The notes: generated from the sequence alone by a model not told the origin. Counted from the first letter of the stretch, positions 28,061 to 37,319 are shown. The stretch: 64,000 nt of DNA from Mesorhizobium sp. (GCA_004963905.1 SUGL01000003.1:62001-126000); one strand, 5' to 3'. Translations and numbers: made by a program.

Positions 28061-28160
28061 AGAGCAATTCCAGGAAAAGTGTGTAACGGTTTTCCGTCCG
28101 GAATTGCGTAAACAGATAGCTAGAGCGGTTCGGCGTTTCTGCCAAACGGCGAACCGCTCT
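28061..28160. repeat. intergenic repeat modules B and C (second copy)
   Basis: Module B runs from AGAGCAATTCCAGGAAAAGT to CCGGAATTGCG (28061-28114); module C is AGAGCGGTTCGGCGTTT...AACGGCGAACCGCTCT (28122-28160), a 10-11 bp dyad. The order B then C is the same as at 13102-13228. It lies between the divergent DUF4424 and cobF genes. Confidence 0.75.
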
Positions 28161-28256
28161 ACCCGTTTCCATACGGCGTTTCAAAGCCCTTGCGATCGCG
28201 CATGGCTGCCTGCGCCTGTCTGGACACCGGCCGCCTGATCGGGCAGGAGAACCCGC

Positions 28257-29011
28257 ATGCGCAAGCTTCTCGTCATCGGCATCGGCGCCGGCAACCCCGA
28301 ACATATGACGGTTCAGGCCATCAACGGCCTGAACCGCGCCGATGTGCTGTTCATTCCCGACAAGGGCGCAAGCAAGACCGATCTGGCGGAACTGCGCCGG
28401 CAGATCTGCGACCGCTTCGTCACCAATCCGAAGTCGCGCCGCGTCGAGTTCGACGTACCGGTCCGGGCCGAGCCGACATCGTCCTATCGCGTGACGGTCG
28501 ACGACTGGCACGAGGCTATCGCCGAGATCTATGAGAGGCTAATCAGCGACGAGCTGGGTGAAAACGGCTGCGGCGCCTTCCTGATCTGGGGCGACCCCTC
28601 GCTGTATGATAGCGCGCTGCGCATTCTGGAGCGCGTGCGCCTCAGGGGCAATGTCGGTTTCGAGCTCGAGGTCGTTCCGGGCATCACCGCGATCCAGGCG
28701 CTGGCGGCCGCTCACGCGACCGCGCTCAACCGTATCGGCGACTCGATCCTCATCACTACCGGACGCCGGCTGACCGAAGAAGGGCTGCCGGCAAACGCCG
28801 CAAGCACGGTTGTCATGCTCGACGGCAAATGCGCCTTCAACACGTTGGCCGATCAGGATGTCTTCATCCAGTGGGGCGCCTATCTCGGCACGCCGGACGA
28901 GATCATCGTCTCCGGCAGACTCGGCGATGTCGGCGCCGAGATCGAAAGGACCCGTGAGGAAGCCCGGGAAAAAAAGGGCTGGATCATGGACACCTATCTG
29001 CTGAGGAAACC

Positions 29012-29021
<10 letters not shown>
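28257..29021 (+). CDS. cobF: precorrin-6A synthase (deacetylating)
   Basis: SAM-dependent methyltransferase of the aerobic cobalamin pathway: methylates C-1 of precorrin-5 with loss of acetate. 254 residues; the TP-methylase fold shows LVIGIGAGNPEHMTVQAI, FLIWGDPSLYDSALRI and VVPGITAIQALAA. No other cob gene is in the window, and no cobalamin riboswitch precedes it. The stop codon TAG is inside the left arm of the inverted heptamer repeat. Neighbouring genes are for molybdate, not cobalamin. Confidence 0.95.
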
Positions 29022-29170
<149 letters not shown>

Positions 29171-29176
29171 TCTTCC

Positions 29177-29518
29177 CTACCCAGCATCGATCTCCGCCTG
29201 CAAAGCCTGCATATGCACCGCGGCCGCAGAAGTGGCTGCGCGCTCTATGGCTCTGAAGCGGCTGACCACGGCGAGGCCGACCGCCGTCAATTGCGCGCCG
29301 CCGCCTTTCCTGCCGCCGGTCTGTGCCGCCACCAGTGGCTTGCCGAACACCCGGTTCATATCCTCGACCAGATCCCAGGCGTGCTTATAGGACATCTCCA
29401 TGCCGCGCGCCGCGGCCGAGATCGAGCCGAAGGCGGCGATCTGCTCGAGAAGCTCGATCTTGCCCGGACCAATTCGTCCGTCGGGATCGAGGTTTATCCG
29501 CAGGCTCAGCGATGGCAT
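29177..29518 (-). CDS. ModE-like HTH regulator lacking the molybdate-binding domain
   Basis: A 113-residue winged-HTH protein of the ModE N-terminal/LysR type ([38 protein letters not shown], then [21 protein letters not shown]). The Gly-rich wing is the family hallmark. Full-length ModE has about 260 residues with a C-terminal DiMop domain; that part is absent here. It sits 85 nt after modC and reads in the same direction, so it may be the last gene of the mod operon. How it would sense molybdate is open; the stand-alone molbindin gene nearby is one candidate. Confidence 0.88.
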   Translation of the reverse strand: MPSLSLRINLDPDGRIGPGKIELLEQIAAFGSISAAARGMEMSYKHAWDLVEDMNRVFGKPLVAAQTGGRKGGGAQLTAVGLAVVSRFRAIERAATSAAAVHMQALQAEIDAG

Positions 29519-29602
29519 TCCTTGTCCTTTGCAGTCACGTCCAGATTACCCCCTTTGCAGGCAAATCGCTATTCCGATGCAACATAGCGCCATGCTGTTC
29601 CG

Positions 29603-30715
29603 TCATCCGTCGGCCTCGACCGGCAGCCCGGGGCCTGTCGTCGTACCGTCGAAGCTCACGGTCTTGATCACCGCGAAGACCTTGCGGCCAAGCGCAAGGC
29701 GTAAGGTTTGTTTCGACTGCTCGGTGATGCTCGCCAGCACGATTGCGCCATTGCAGTCGATGGCGATCTCCACCGTAGGCCCGACGCCTGGTCTGACCGC
29801 GGCGATCGTCCCCGCCAGTATGTTGAGCGCGCTGAGGCCCGCCGGTTGCTCGGTCGCGATCATGACGTCTCGGGCCCGGATGCGCAGCCGCACCAGAGCT
29901 CGAGCCGGCAGTGGGAGGCGTGGCACGCGGATCTCGCCGGCGGGCGAGCCGAGCACCGTCATGCCGAAAGCCTCGTCGTGGCGCAGCACCCTGGTGTCGA
30001 GCACCGCGCCGCCCTCGCCGCGCTCCTCGGCCGGCAAAAGGTCCAGCCGCTGCATGATCGCTTCCGTCGGGCCGAAGGCCGCGACCTTGCCTTGCGAAAG
30101 CACCACCACGTCGCTCGCCAGCCGCGCCACCTCGGCAATGGAATGACTGACATAAGCGATCGGGATCTTCGTCTCGTCGCGCAATCGCTCGATGTAAGGC
30201 ATGATCTCGGCCTTGCGCGCCTCGTCGAGCGAGGCGAGCGGCTCGTCCATCAAGAGCAGCTTCGGACTGGCAAGGAGGGCCCGGCCGATCGCCACCCGCT
30301 GCTTTTCGCCGCCCGACAGTTTCGCCGGCCGCCGGTCGAGCAGATGGCCGATGCCGAGTAGATCGACCACCGCCTCCATGTTTGCGTAGCGTTCGGCAGC
30401 CGGCGTGAACCAGCGGCCATAGCGCAGATTGCCGGCGACGCTCATATGCGGGAACAGGCGCGCGTCCTGGAACACCATTCCGATCCGCCGCTTGTGCATC
30501 GGCACGAAGATGCCGGCGGCGGTGTCCACCAGCACGCGGCCTTCGACCGCGATGCGCCCCTTCTGCGGCCTGATCAGTCCGGCAATCAGGTTGATCAGCG
30601 TCGTCTTGCCCGAGCCCGAAGGCCCGAACAGCGCCGTCAGCCGGCCGGCGCTTTCGAAATCCGCTTCGATGGCGAAATCGCCGAGGCGATGATTGATGTC
30701 GACGAACAGCGTCAT
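29603..30715 (-). CDS. modC: molybdate ABC transporter ATPase
   Basis: ATP-binding subunit (370 residues) of the molybdate importer. Walker A is GPSGSGKTT, signature LSGGEKQRVAIGRALL, Walker B LLLMDEPLASLD. The C-terminal third carries the TOBE/Mop domain expected of ModC (ALVRLRIRARDVMIA, then LALGRKVFAVIKTVSFDG). I start it at ATG 30715, which overlaps the modB stop by 4 nt. Much longer frames on this strand cross modB out of frame and are artefacts. Confidence 0.95.
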   Translation of the reverse strand: MTLFVDINHRLGDFAIEADFESAGRLTALFGPSGSGKTTLINLIAGLIRPQKGRIAVEGRVLVDTAAGIFVPMHKRRIGMVFQDARLFPHMSVAGNLRYGRWFTPAAERYANMEAVVDLLGIGHLLDRRPAKLSGGEKQRVAIGRALLASPKLLLMDEPLASLDEARKAEIMPYIERLRDETKIPIAYVSHSIAEVARLASDVVVLSQGKVAAFGPTEAIMQRLDLLPAEERGEGGAVLDTRVLRHDEAFGMTVLGSPAGEIRVPRLPLPARALVRLRIRARDVMIATEQPAGLSALNILAGTIAAVRPGVGPTVEIAIDCNGAIVLASITEQSKQTLRLALGRKVFAVIKTVSFDGTTTGPGLPVEADG

Positions 30716-31416
30716 TCGACGTCCATCCGACGGCCGACCCGCCGCGCCAGGACCTCGGAAGCCACCAGCGCCACCATCGAGATGACGATCGAAATCAGCG
30801 TCAGCCTCAGCGCCCCGGCATCGCCGCCCGGCACCTGCGTGAAAGTGTAGATCGCCGAGGGCAGCGTCTGCGTCTCGTTGGGGATGTTGGAGACGAAGGT
30901 GATGGTGGCGCCGAACTCGCCCATCGCCTTGGCGAAGGAGAGGATCGCGCCGGCGATCAGCCCGGGCAGGATCAGCGGCAGCGTGATTGTGGCGAACACC
31001 CAGGTCGGATTGGCGCCGAGCGTGCCGGCTGCCGCCTCCATCTTGCGGTCGACCGCCTCGATCGACAGCCGAATCGCTCGCACCATCAGCGGAAAGCCCA
31101 TGACGCCGCAGGCAAGTGCCGCGCCTGTCCAGCGAAACGAAAAGACGATGCCGAAATGCTCGGCGAGAAAGGCGCCGGCCGGCCCGCGCCGGCCGAAGGT
31201 GAGCAGCAAGAGATAGCCGGTCACCACCGGCGGCAGGATCAGCGGCAGATGCACCAGCCCGTTGAGCAGGGTCTTGCCCCAAAACCGTCCCCTGGCCAGC
31301 AGGAGCGCGATCAATATGCCGGGTGGCAGGCTGGCGAACATCGCCACAGTTGCCACCTTGACCGACAGCCGGACCGCATTCCATTCGTCGGGAGTGAGGT
31401 CCAGCAGCCAATTCAT
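30712..31416 (-). CDS. modB: molybdate ABC transporter permease
   Basis: Membrane subunit of the importer (234 residues, five to six helices). The coupling-helix motif that docks the ATPase is visible (EAAAGTLGANPTWVFATITL, with GLIAGAILSFAKAMGEFGAT after it). The gene begins 19 nt after modA and overlaps modC, so modA-modB-modC are one transcript. Confidence 0.95.
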   Translation of the reverse strand: MNWLLDLTPDEWNAVRLSVKVATVAMFASLPPGILIALLLARGRFWGKTLLNGLVHLPLILPPVVTGYLLLLTFGRRGPAGAFLAEHFGIVFSFRWTGAALACGVMGFPLMVRAIRLSIEAVDRKMEAAAGTLGANPTWVFATITLPLILPGLIAGAILSFAKAMGEFGATITFVSNIPNETQTLPSAIYTFTQVPGGDAGALRLTLISIVISMVALVASEVLARRVGRRMDVE

Positions 31417-31435
31417 ATGCGGTGTAAGGTCTTTC

Positions 31436-32230
31436 TCAGTTGCTCGGCGCGAGCACCGTAAAACCCTGTTCCTTGAACAGCGCCGCGGCCTTAGCCGACT
31501 CGACGCATTTCAGGAAGGCAGCCGTATCCTTGTCCTTCGAATCCGCCGTCTGGGCAATCGGGTAGATGATCGGCGGATGCGAATCCTCGGGGAAGGTTCC
31601 GACGACCTTCACCCCCTTCTCGGCGCGCGCGTCGGTGGCGTAGACGATGCCGAGCGGGGCTTCGCCCGTCGACACCAGCTTCAGCGCGGCGCGCACATTC
31701 TCGGCCTGCGCGACCTTGCCTTCGACCGAGGACCAGACGCCCAGCGATTCCAGCGCCGCCTTGCCGTATTTGCCGGCCGGAACGGCCTTGACGTCGCCCA
31801 TGGCAAGCCTGCCGTCGCCGATGAGCTTGGCGAGGTCGAAGCCCTTTTCGACCTTGGCCTCGACCGTGGAATCCTTCGGCGCGACCAGCACGATCTGATT
31901 GCCGAGCAGCTTCACTTCGGTGTTCGGCTTGGTCAGCTTCTTGTCGGAGAGGTACTTCATCCAGTCGAGGTCGGCCGAGACGAAGACATCGGCCGGCGCG
32001 CCGCCTTCGATCTGCTTGGCAAGTGCCGAGCTTGCCGCATAGGAAATGGTCGCCGCCTCGCCGACTTCGGGCTCGCAGGCCTTGTTGACTGCATCGAGCG
32101 CGTCCTTGAGGCTGGCGGCGGCGAACACGATCACCTTGTCGTCGGCATGGGCCGCCGGCACGGCCGCCATCAACAGCGCCGTCAGACCGCCAACCGCGAT
32201 CGCCTTCAACCCAAATCCCGTGCCCGTCAT
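31436..32230 (-). CDS. modA: molybdate-binding periplasmic protein
   Basis: Solute-binding protein (264 residues from ATG 32230; SD GAGAGG). The signal peptide spans about residues 1-29 and ends AHA. The mature start DDKVIVFAAASLKDALDAV carries the conserved oxyanion-binding Ser of ModA (AASLKD); ISYAASSALAKQIEGGAPADVFVSAD supplies the second Ser. First gene of modABC, with a ModE-like operator 44-70 nt upstream. Confidence 0.95.
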   Translation of the reverse strand: MTGTGFGLKAIAVGGLTALLMAAVPAAHADDKVIVFAAASLKDALDAVNKACEPEVGEAATISYAASSALAKQIEGGAPADVFVSADLDWMKYLSDKKLTKPNTEVKLLGNQIVLVAPKDSTVEAKVEKGFDLAKLIGDGRLAMGDVKAVPAGKYGKAALESLGVWSSVEGKVAQAENVRAALKLVSTGEAPLGIVYATDARAEKGVKVVGTFPEDSHPPIIYPIAQTADSKDKDTAAFLKCVESAKAAALFKEQGFTVLAPSN

Positions 32231-32273
32231 GAAACCTCTCCCTGTTTGCAATCCGTTCAGCCGAATGCCTTTG

Positions 32274-32300
32274 ATCGATATATCCGGATGAACATAACAA
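32274..32300. promoter_or_regulatory. ModE-type operator between modA and molbindin
   Basis: ATCGATATAT, 7-8 nt, then ACATAACAA. On the minus strand this reads TTGTTATGT-N8-ATATATCGAT, close to the enteric ModE box (CGTTATAT and ATATAACG half-sites). It sits upstream of modA and of the divergent mop gene. The match is by eye. Confidence 0.55.
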
Positions 32301-32386
32301 TGGAAGGCTTTTTAGCCTCGGCGCCATTGTACGGTAGGGTTCTCGCAGCCTACGATGAAGCCCACTCGATACAGCGAAGGAGAGGC

Positions 32387-32596
32387 ATGAAGATCAGCGC
32401 CCGCAACATCCTCAAGGGCAAGGTCACCGAGATCACCAAGGGAGCGACCACCTCGCATGTCAGGACCGATATCGGCGGCGGCGTCCTCGTCACCGCTTCG
32501 ATCACCAACGAAGCGGTTACCGATCTGCAGCTCGAAAAGGGCACGCAGGCCTATGCGGTGATCAAGGCCTCCGACGTCATGGTCGGGATCGACTGA
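32387..32596 (+). CDS. molbindin (single Mop/TOBE domain protein)
   Basis: A 69-residue protein consisting of one Mop domain: MKISARNILKGKVTEITKG, then VLVTASITNEAVTDL and AYAVIKASDVMVGID. Such proteins assemble as hexamers that bind molybdate or tungstate in the cytoplasm for storage or homeostasis. The ATG has GAAGGAGAGG upstream. Divergent from modA with the ModE-like site between, so both could be controlled together. Confidence 0.93.
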   Translation: MKISARNILKGKVTEITKGATTSHVRTDIGGGVLVTASITNEAVTDLQLEKGTQAYAVIKASDVMVGID

Positions 32597-32630
32597 CGAC
32601 CTGGAACGCTGGCGGCGGCCGGGACTGGCT

Positions 32631-33425
32631 TTAGACTGCGATCGGCGCCTTGATGCTGGAGTCGGCGAAATAGTTCTCGAGGCGGAAATCCTCGAAGCGG
32701 AAGGCGAAAAGGTCCTTCACCTCCGGATTGATCCACATCGTCGGCAGCGGCTTCGGCGTACGCCGCATCTGCTCGCGCGCCTGCTCGAAATGGTTCGAGT
32801 AAAGATGCGCGTCACCGAGCGTGTGAACGAAGTCGCCCGGTTTAAGGCCGGTGACCTGCGCCACCATCAAGGTCAGCAGCGCGTAGGAAGCGATGTTGAA
32901 CGGCACGCCGAGGAAGATGTCGGCCGAGCGCTGGTAGAGCTGGCAGGAGAGCCGGCCTTCCGAGACATAGAACTGGAACAGGCAGTGGCAAGGCGGCAGC
33001 GCCATCGCCTCCACTTCGGCCGGGTTCCAGGCCGAGACGATCAGCCGGCGCGAATTGGGATTCTTGCGTATTTCCTTGAGAAGGCCGGCGATCTGGTCGA
33101 TCTCGCCGCCATGCCCATCCGGCCATGAGCGCCACTGCTTGCCGTAGACGGGACCGAGATCGCCGTTCTCGTCCGCCCATTCATCCCAGATGGTGACGCC
33201 ATTGTCGTTGAGATATTTGATGTTGGTGTCGCCGGCCAGGAACCACAGCAGCTCGTGGATGATCGACTTCAGGTGCAGCTTCTTGGTGGTGGTGACCGGG
33301 AAGCCGCGCGAAAGGTCGAAGCGCATCTGATGGCCGAACACCGAGCGCGTGCCGGTGCCGGTGCGGTCGCCGCGGTCGGCGCCGTTTTCCAGCACGTGCT
33401 TCAAAAGGTCGAGATATTGGCGCAT
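32631..33425 (-). CDS. thyA: thymidylate synthase
   Basis: Makes dTMP from dUMP using methylene-tetrahydrofolate. 264 residues, the length of E. coli ThyA. Visible: [11 protein letters not shown] (phosphate site), [15 protein letters not shown], the active-site Cys in [14 protein letters not shown], and the folate/dUMP motif [21 protein letters not shown]. Produces dihydrofolate, recycled by FolA encoded 5.6 kb downstream on the same strand. Confidence 0.97.
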   Translation of the reverse strand: MRQYLDLLKHVLENGADRGDRTGTGTRSVFGHQMRFDLSRGFPVTTTKKLHLKSIIHELLWFLAGDTNIKYLNDNGVTIWDEWADENGDLGPVYGKQWRSWPDGHGGEIDQIAGLLKEIRKNPNSRRLIVSAWNPAEVEAMALPPCHCLFQFYVSEGRLSCQLYQRSADIFLGVPFNIASYALLTLMVAQVTGLKPGDFVHTLGDAHLYSNHFEQAREQMRRTPKPLPTMWINPEVKDLFAFRFEDFRLENYFADSSIKAPIAV

Positions 33426-33564
33426 CGGCTTCGCCTTGATTCGGGTGACAGTCGATCATAACCGACTGGCCCTCGGTCGAACACCGTAAAGCCTGCTACA
33501 AGTGGATTCGTGCGCCAGAGGCCAATACCGGCACGATTCGTGCCGGTCCGCCTGCGGAGAATCT

Positions 33565-33876
33565 TCAGAGAGAACCCAGTTTGCCCAGATCCTTGGCAAC
33601 CAGGTAATAGAAGGTCACGCGGCTCTTGGTGTTGTCTGCGGCCATCGCCTTGCAGGTCTTCTCGATCGAGGCATCGGCCTTCTTGGCGTCAGCGACGCCG
33701 AGCTTCTTGCCGACCCAATTCTCCCGGACGCGCTCGAGCTCCTTCGGGTCCGTGCAGGAGACCAGCGAGGAATCGCGGTTCCTGAGCGCGATGCCCAGAT
33801 GCTTGACGATCTTCTCGACCGCGTCGGCGCTGGCGCCAGCATCGTATTTCTTCACATCCGCAAGATAGTCGGCCAT
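33565..33876 (-). CDS. DUF2853-family small protein
   Basis: A 103-residue soluble protein starting MADYLADVKKYDAGASADAV, of the DUF2853 family; structures in this family are small helical bundles of unknown function. I place the start at ATG 33876 because GGGGAAG lies 5 nt before it; a longer frame to 33936 lacks such a site. It has two Cys (in SLVSCTDPK and IEKTCKAM). No neighbour hints at a role. Confidence 0.88.
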   Translation of the reverse strand: MADYLADVKKYDAGASADAVEKIVKHLGIALRNRDSSLVSCTDPKELERVRENWVGKKLGVADAKKADASIEKTCKAMAADNTKSRVTFYYLVAKDLGKLGSL

Positions 33877-34083
33877 CGAACTTCCCCTCGTCGGCGCCAC
33901 GGATCCGATCGATGAGGCTTGTGGCGCGCCGCGCAACCTGTGCGCTAGGTCAGAGATTCCTCATCGCCGGCGGAGCTTCGATTGTGTAGGGGCGCAAGTC
34001 AACCCTCGGCTGTCGAGTTTGGCGCCGGGGACAAGTGCCGGATTGGCCTTTCTTTTTCCCTCATCGCTCCCTATATTCGCTTC

Positions 34084-34410
34084 GTCGGCTTGACCGACTA
34101 TGGCGATAAACAGGCGATGAAATAAGCCGTTCGGACCCGGGGGCGGTACCCGGCGCCTCCACCAAAAACCGCTCTGGATGACGGAGCGGCTTTTGCTGGG
34201 GGCGAAATAGGATCGACGAAGGTGTAAAGATCGTACTTTCGCCCGGCATTGTACCACCGTCATCGGGCTAAACTTATAGTTGCCAACGACAACTATGCGG
34301 AAGCTCGTCTCGCCGCTTAATGCGGTGCGAACGCTTCAAATCAAGCCCTAGAGGTTCGCACTTCTAGGCGGGGTTCGGAGGTACCTGGCAACAGAAACCT
34401 CCACCTTCTC
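34084..34410 (+). ncRNA. ssrA: transfer-messenger RNA, circularly permuted two-piece form
   Basis: Rescues stalled ribosomes. The acceptor piece comes first, ending CGCCTCCACCA (34154-34164); an intervening segment follows; the coding piece starts GGGGGCG (34198-34204), whose 7 bases pair with CGCCTCC of the acceptor end. The tag frame 34282-34320 encodes ANDNYAEARLAA and a TAA stop. This order (acceptor, spacer, coding) is the permuted alphaproteobacterial type, matured by removal of the spacer. A -10-like TATATT at 34072-34077 suggests a start near 34084. A GGAGGT/ACCTCC stem (34377-34402) is near the 3' end. Exact ends are estimates. Confidence 0.92.
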
Positions 34411-34500
34411 CCCTCTTTCCCTGCAAATCAATTGAACGCCGAGGCTCGCCTGGCGCGCATGCGTCGTCCTGCCCGCCGTTCCTCAATCCATGGAAAAATC

Positions 34501-35058
34501 ATGCAGAACGATTCCGATCGATTCTTCGTGCTGACCGGCGGTCCCGGTTCCGGCAAGACCACGCTCATCGAGGCACTGAAGACGGCTGGCTTCGCGACGG
34601 CGCCCGAGGCGGGGCGCGGCATCATCCGCGACCAGGTGGCGATCGGCGGCCCTGCCCTTCCCTGGCAGGACCGGGCGCTCTTTGCAGAGCTGATGCTGTC
34701 CTGGGAGCTGCGCTCCCGGCATGCGGCGCATGCCGAGCCCGGTCCGGTCTTTTTCGACCGGGGCGTGCCGGACACGATCGGCTATCTCAGGCTTTGCGGC
34801 TTGCCGGTGCCCGATCACATCGCAAGCGCAGCTACGACATTCCGCTACGCGCGCCGCGTCTTTATCGCGCCGCCATGGCCGGAAATCTTCACCCAGGACG
34901 AAGAGCGGAAACAGACACTCGACGAGGCCGAGCGCACCTTTCAATCGGTAGCGGGCGTCTATGCCGAACTCGGCTACGAGCTGATGCCTTTGCCGCTTGC
35001 GCCGGTCGAGGAGCGGGTGCGCTTCGTCCGCGATGCAGCCGGCTTGACGCAGGCATGA
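34501..35058 (+). CDS. AAA-type small ATPase / predicted kinase
   Basis: A 185-residue P-loop protein (AAA_28-like). Walker A is VLTGGPGSGKTTLIEAL near residues 9-25; a VFFDRGVPDTIGYL motif near 78-91 acts like the Walker B/substrate region of nucleoside-kinase folds. No partner gene is visible. I use ATG 34501; an in-frame upstream start at 34432 would reach close to tmRNA. It ends at a strong bidirectional terminator. Substrate unknown. Confidence 0.85.
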   Translation: MQNDSDRFFVLTGGPGSGKTTLIEALKTAGFATAPEAGRGIIRDQVAIGGPALPWQDRALFAELMLSWELRSRHAAHAEPGPVFFDRGVPDTIGYLRLCGLPVPDHIASAATTFRYARRVFIAPPWPEIFTQDEERKQTLDEAERTFQSVAGVYAELGYELMPLPLAPVEERVRFVRDAAGLTQA

Positions 35059-35086
35059 AAAAGGCCGGGCAAAACCCGGCCTTTTT
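35058..35086. terminator. strong bidirectional terminator
   Basis: AAAAA, GGCCGGG, CAAAA, CCCGGCC, TTTTT: a perfect 7-bp stem with A and T runs on the two sides, overlapping the stop codon of the small ATPase and 20 nt from the stop of the convergent MFS gene. Confidence 0.95.
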
Positions 35087-35105
35087 CGATCTTTTGCGAG
35101 TTCCC

Positions 35106-36311
35106 TTACTCCGCCGGCGCTTCCACCGCTTCCCGCGCCCTGCCGAGTGTGACCTTCGCCAGCGTGAAGGAAATCACCGCGCAGAGCGTGATGCCGGCCA
35201 CCATGGGCAGCGGCGTGCCGTCGAAGAAGAGACCCGCCACGCCCATCGCCAGCGCGCCGATGGCGAAGTGCAGCGTGCCCATCAACGCCGAGGCCGTGCC
35301 GGCGATCTCGCCATGCTCTTCCATGGCCAGCACCGAGGTGGTCGGGATGACCAAGCCGAGGAAGCCGTAGCCGACGAAGAGCAGCGCCGCCATCACGTCG
35401 AGCCGGTCGACGCCAGACGCCATGATCGCGAACAGCGCCACCATCACCGTGGCGTAGCCGGTCACCGCCACCCAGACGACACGCTTCAAGCCGAAGCGGT
35501 CGGCCAGCATCCCGGTCAGCTGCGACATGCCGATGAAGGCGACCGCGTTGATCGAGAAGAACACGCTGTAGACCGACGGCGACAGACCGTAATGGTTGAT
35601 CAGGATGAAGGACGAGCTCGACAGATAGACGAAGAAGCTCGCGATGCCGAAGCCGGCGATCGCCGTCAGGCCGAGGAAGTTGCGGTCACCCATCAAATAG
35701 CGGTAACCCGCCAGCGCCGTGCCGAAAGACGAGTTGGCGCGCTCCTCGACCGACCGCGTCTCCTTGAGCGAGGTGGCGAGCAGGACGGTGGCAAGTGCCG
35801 CGGCGCCCGTCACGGTCCAGAACACGGCGCGCCAGCCGAAGCTTTCGATGATCTGGCTGCCGGTCAGCGGCGCCAGAATCGGCGACACCGAGAACACCAG
35901 CATCAAGAGCGACATCAGCTTGGCCGCCTCGTTGCCGGTGTGCAGGTCGCGCACGATCGCGCGCGGCACCGCCATGCCGGCGCTGGCGCCGAGCCCTTGC
36001 AGGAAGCGGAAGGCGATAAGCCACTCGATGTTCGGCGCCATCGCCGAGCCGACGCCGCCGACCATGAACAGCGCGAGGCCGGCATAGAGCGGCAGCTTGC
36101 GCCCGACCATGTCGGAGATCGGTCCGACGACGATCTGGCCGAAGCCCATCGACAGGAAGAAGATCAGGAGGCTCATCTGCACGGCGGCGGTGCCGGCATT
36201 GAGATCCTCACCGATCGAGGGCAGCGCGGGAAGATACATATCGATGGCGAAGGGGCCGATTGCGGACAACAAGCCGAGCACGACCGCAATGCGGAGAAAT
36301 TTGGGACTCAT
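35106..36311 (-). CDS. Bcr/CflA-family drug efflux MFS transporter
   Basis: Proton-driven exporter of 401 residues with 12 predicted helices. The opening LLSAIGPFAIDMYLPALPSIGEDL is the Bcr/CflA hallmark, and the loop 2-3 motif GPISDMVGRKLPLYAGLALF is the MFS motif A. Members export bicyclomycin, chloramphenicol or sulfonamide-like drugs; the substrate here is unknown. Start chosen at ATG 36311. Divergent from a TetR gene with a palindromic operator in the 208-nt gap, so probably induced through it. Confidence 0.93.
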   Translation of the reverse strand: MSPKFLRIAVVLGLLSAIGPFAIDMYLPALPSIGEDLNAGTAAVQMSLLIFFLSMGFGQIVVGPISDMVGRKLPLYAGLALFMVGGVGSAMAPNIEWLIAFRFLQGLGASAGMAVPRAIVRDLHTGNEAAKLMSLLMLVFSVSPILAPLTGSQIIESFGWRAVFWTVTGAAALATVLLATSLKETRSVEERANSSFGTALAGYRYLMGDRNFLGLTAIAGFGIASFFVYLSSSSFILINHYGLSPSVYSVFFSINAVAFIGMSQLTGMLADRFGLKRVVWVAVTGYATVMVALFAIMASGVDRLDVMAALLFVGYGFLGLVIPTTSVLAMEEHGEIAGTASALMGTLHFAIGALAMGVAGLFFDGTPLPMVAGITLCAVISFTLAKVTLGRAREAVEAPAE

Positions 36312-36473
36312 GATAGGGCTTCTTTCGGATCTGGTTGCCGCCGTGGTCCGGCGTCTACCCAAGGACGTTCCATCCCGGAGAAATCCGACATCCGAGAGCG
36401 AACTTGTTAGTCTTTATCAGAGCGAATTCATTCGTCTGCCGGAGAGCGGCTTCCCTTTATCGTGTCCACAAAT

Positions 36474-36491
36474 TTAGACAGCCTTGTCCAA
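36474..36491. promoter_or_regulatory. TetR operator for the MFS/TetR pair
   Basis: TTAGACA (36474-36480) and TGTCCAA (36485-36491) are inverted half-sites with one mismatch, spaced by 4 nt. It overlaps the -35 of the tetR promoter, so binding would silence tetR and, depending on its promoter, the exporter. Confidence 0.6.
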
Positions 36492-36512
36492 TTCGTCAAT
36501 CACCGCTATATA
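36484..36512 (+). promoter_or_regulatory. promoter of the TetR gene
   Basis: TTGTCC, exactly 17 nt, TATATA. The predicted start falls about at the ATG (36520), and there is no Shine-Dalgarno, so the message may be leaderless. Confidence 0.55.
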
Positions 36513-36519
36513 GATTTTC

Positions 36520-37203
36520 ATGAAGCTCGGCGTTTCTCCTGACACTTTCCCGCCACGCAGCCATGAGGCCAAGCGCATATCGGTGGTGGACGCCGCCGCT
36601 TCGGTTTTCTGCCGGGAAGGCTATGCCGGCGCCAATATCGACCTGATCGCGGCCGAAGCCGGCGTCTCGCGCCAGACGGTCTATAATCACCATGGCGACA
36701 AGGAAAAGCTCTTCATGGCCGTCGTGCGCGACCTGACCGAGCGCTGCAATGCCGGCATCTTCGCCACCATAGCCACCTTCCCCGACCAGCCGATCGATCT
36801 CGAGGCGGACCTGATCGCTTTCGCCGTGCGCATGAACCGCAACTGCATCTGCAACCGCGACGGCCGCTTCCTGCGCAAGCTGATCCAGGCCGAAGGCGAG
36901 CGCTATCCGGAACTCTTTGCCGAATGGCGCGAACAGGGACCGGGCCGCACCTGGTCGGCGCTTGCCGCCCGCTTCGCGCGGCTCGCCTATGCCGGGCACC
37001 TGTCGATCGACGATCCGGACGTGGCGGCGCGCCAGTTCCTCGCTCTCGTCAACGCCGAACTGCAGACAACTTTCATGCTCGGCGGCATGCCGACGGAGGA
37101 AGAGGTATTGCGCTCCGCCACCAACGGCGTGCGCACTTTCCTCGGCGCCTTCGGCCTGCGGAAAGCAACATCCGTCAGGCAGGCCGCCCTCGCCCACGCC
37201 TGA
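36520..37203 (+). CDS. TetR-family repressor
   Basis: A 227-residue regulator. The N-terminal HTH (RISVVDAAASVFCREGYAGANIDLIAAEAGVSRQTVYNHHGDKEKLF) spans about 19-65; the C-terminal ligand domain resembles the TetR_C_7/AefR-like group (RKLIQAEGERYPELF). Located divergent to the Bcr/CflA exporter, the classical arrangement of a drug-responsive repressor. The inducer is not predictable. Confidence 0.93.
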   Translation: MKLGVSPDTFPPRSHEAKRISVVDAAASVFCREGYAGANIDLIAAEAGVSRQTVYNHHGDKEKLFMAVVRDLTERCNAGIFATIATFPDQPIDLEADLIAFAVRMNRNCICNRDGRFLRKLIQAEGERYPELFAEWREQGPGRTWSALAARFARLAYAGHLSIDDPDVAARQFLALVNAELQTTFMLGGMPTEEEVLRSATNGVRTFLGAFGLRKATSVRQAALAHA

Positions 37204-37319
37204 GCGATCAAATCGCCGCCATCCCTCTTGGCCTCAGCATTCAGCGCCTATATGCGGTTTACGCCGCGCCCAAGCTTGATTACAGCTATGCGGACGATTC
37301 AACGGAACCCGACCGTCAC

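Noticed and set aside
28161..28256. Cobalamin riboswitch ahead of cobF
   Set aside because: The 95-nt space holds no B12-box-like core and is too short for the aptamer.
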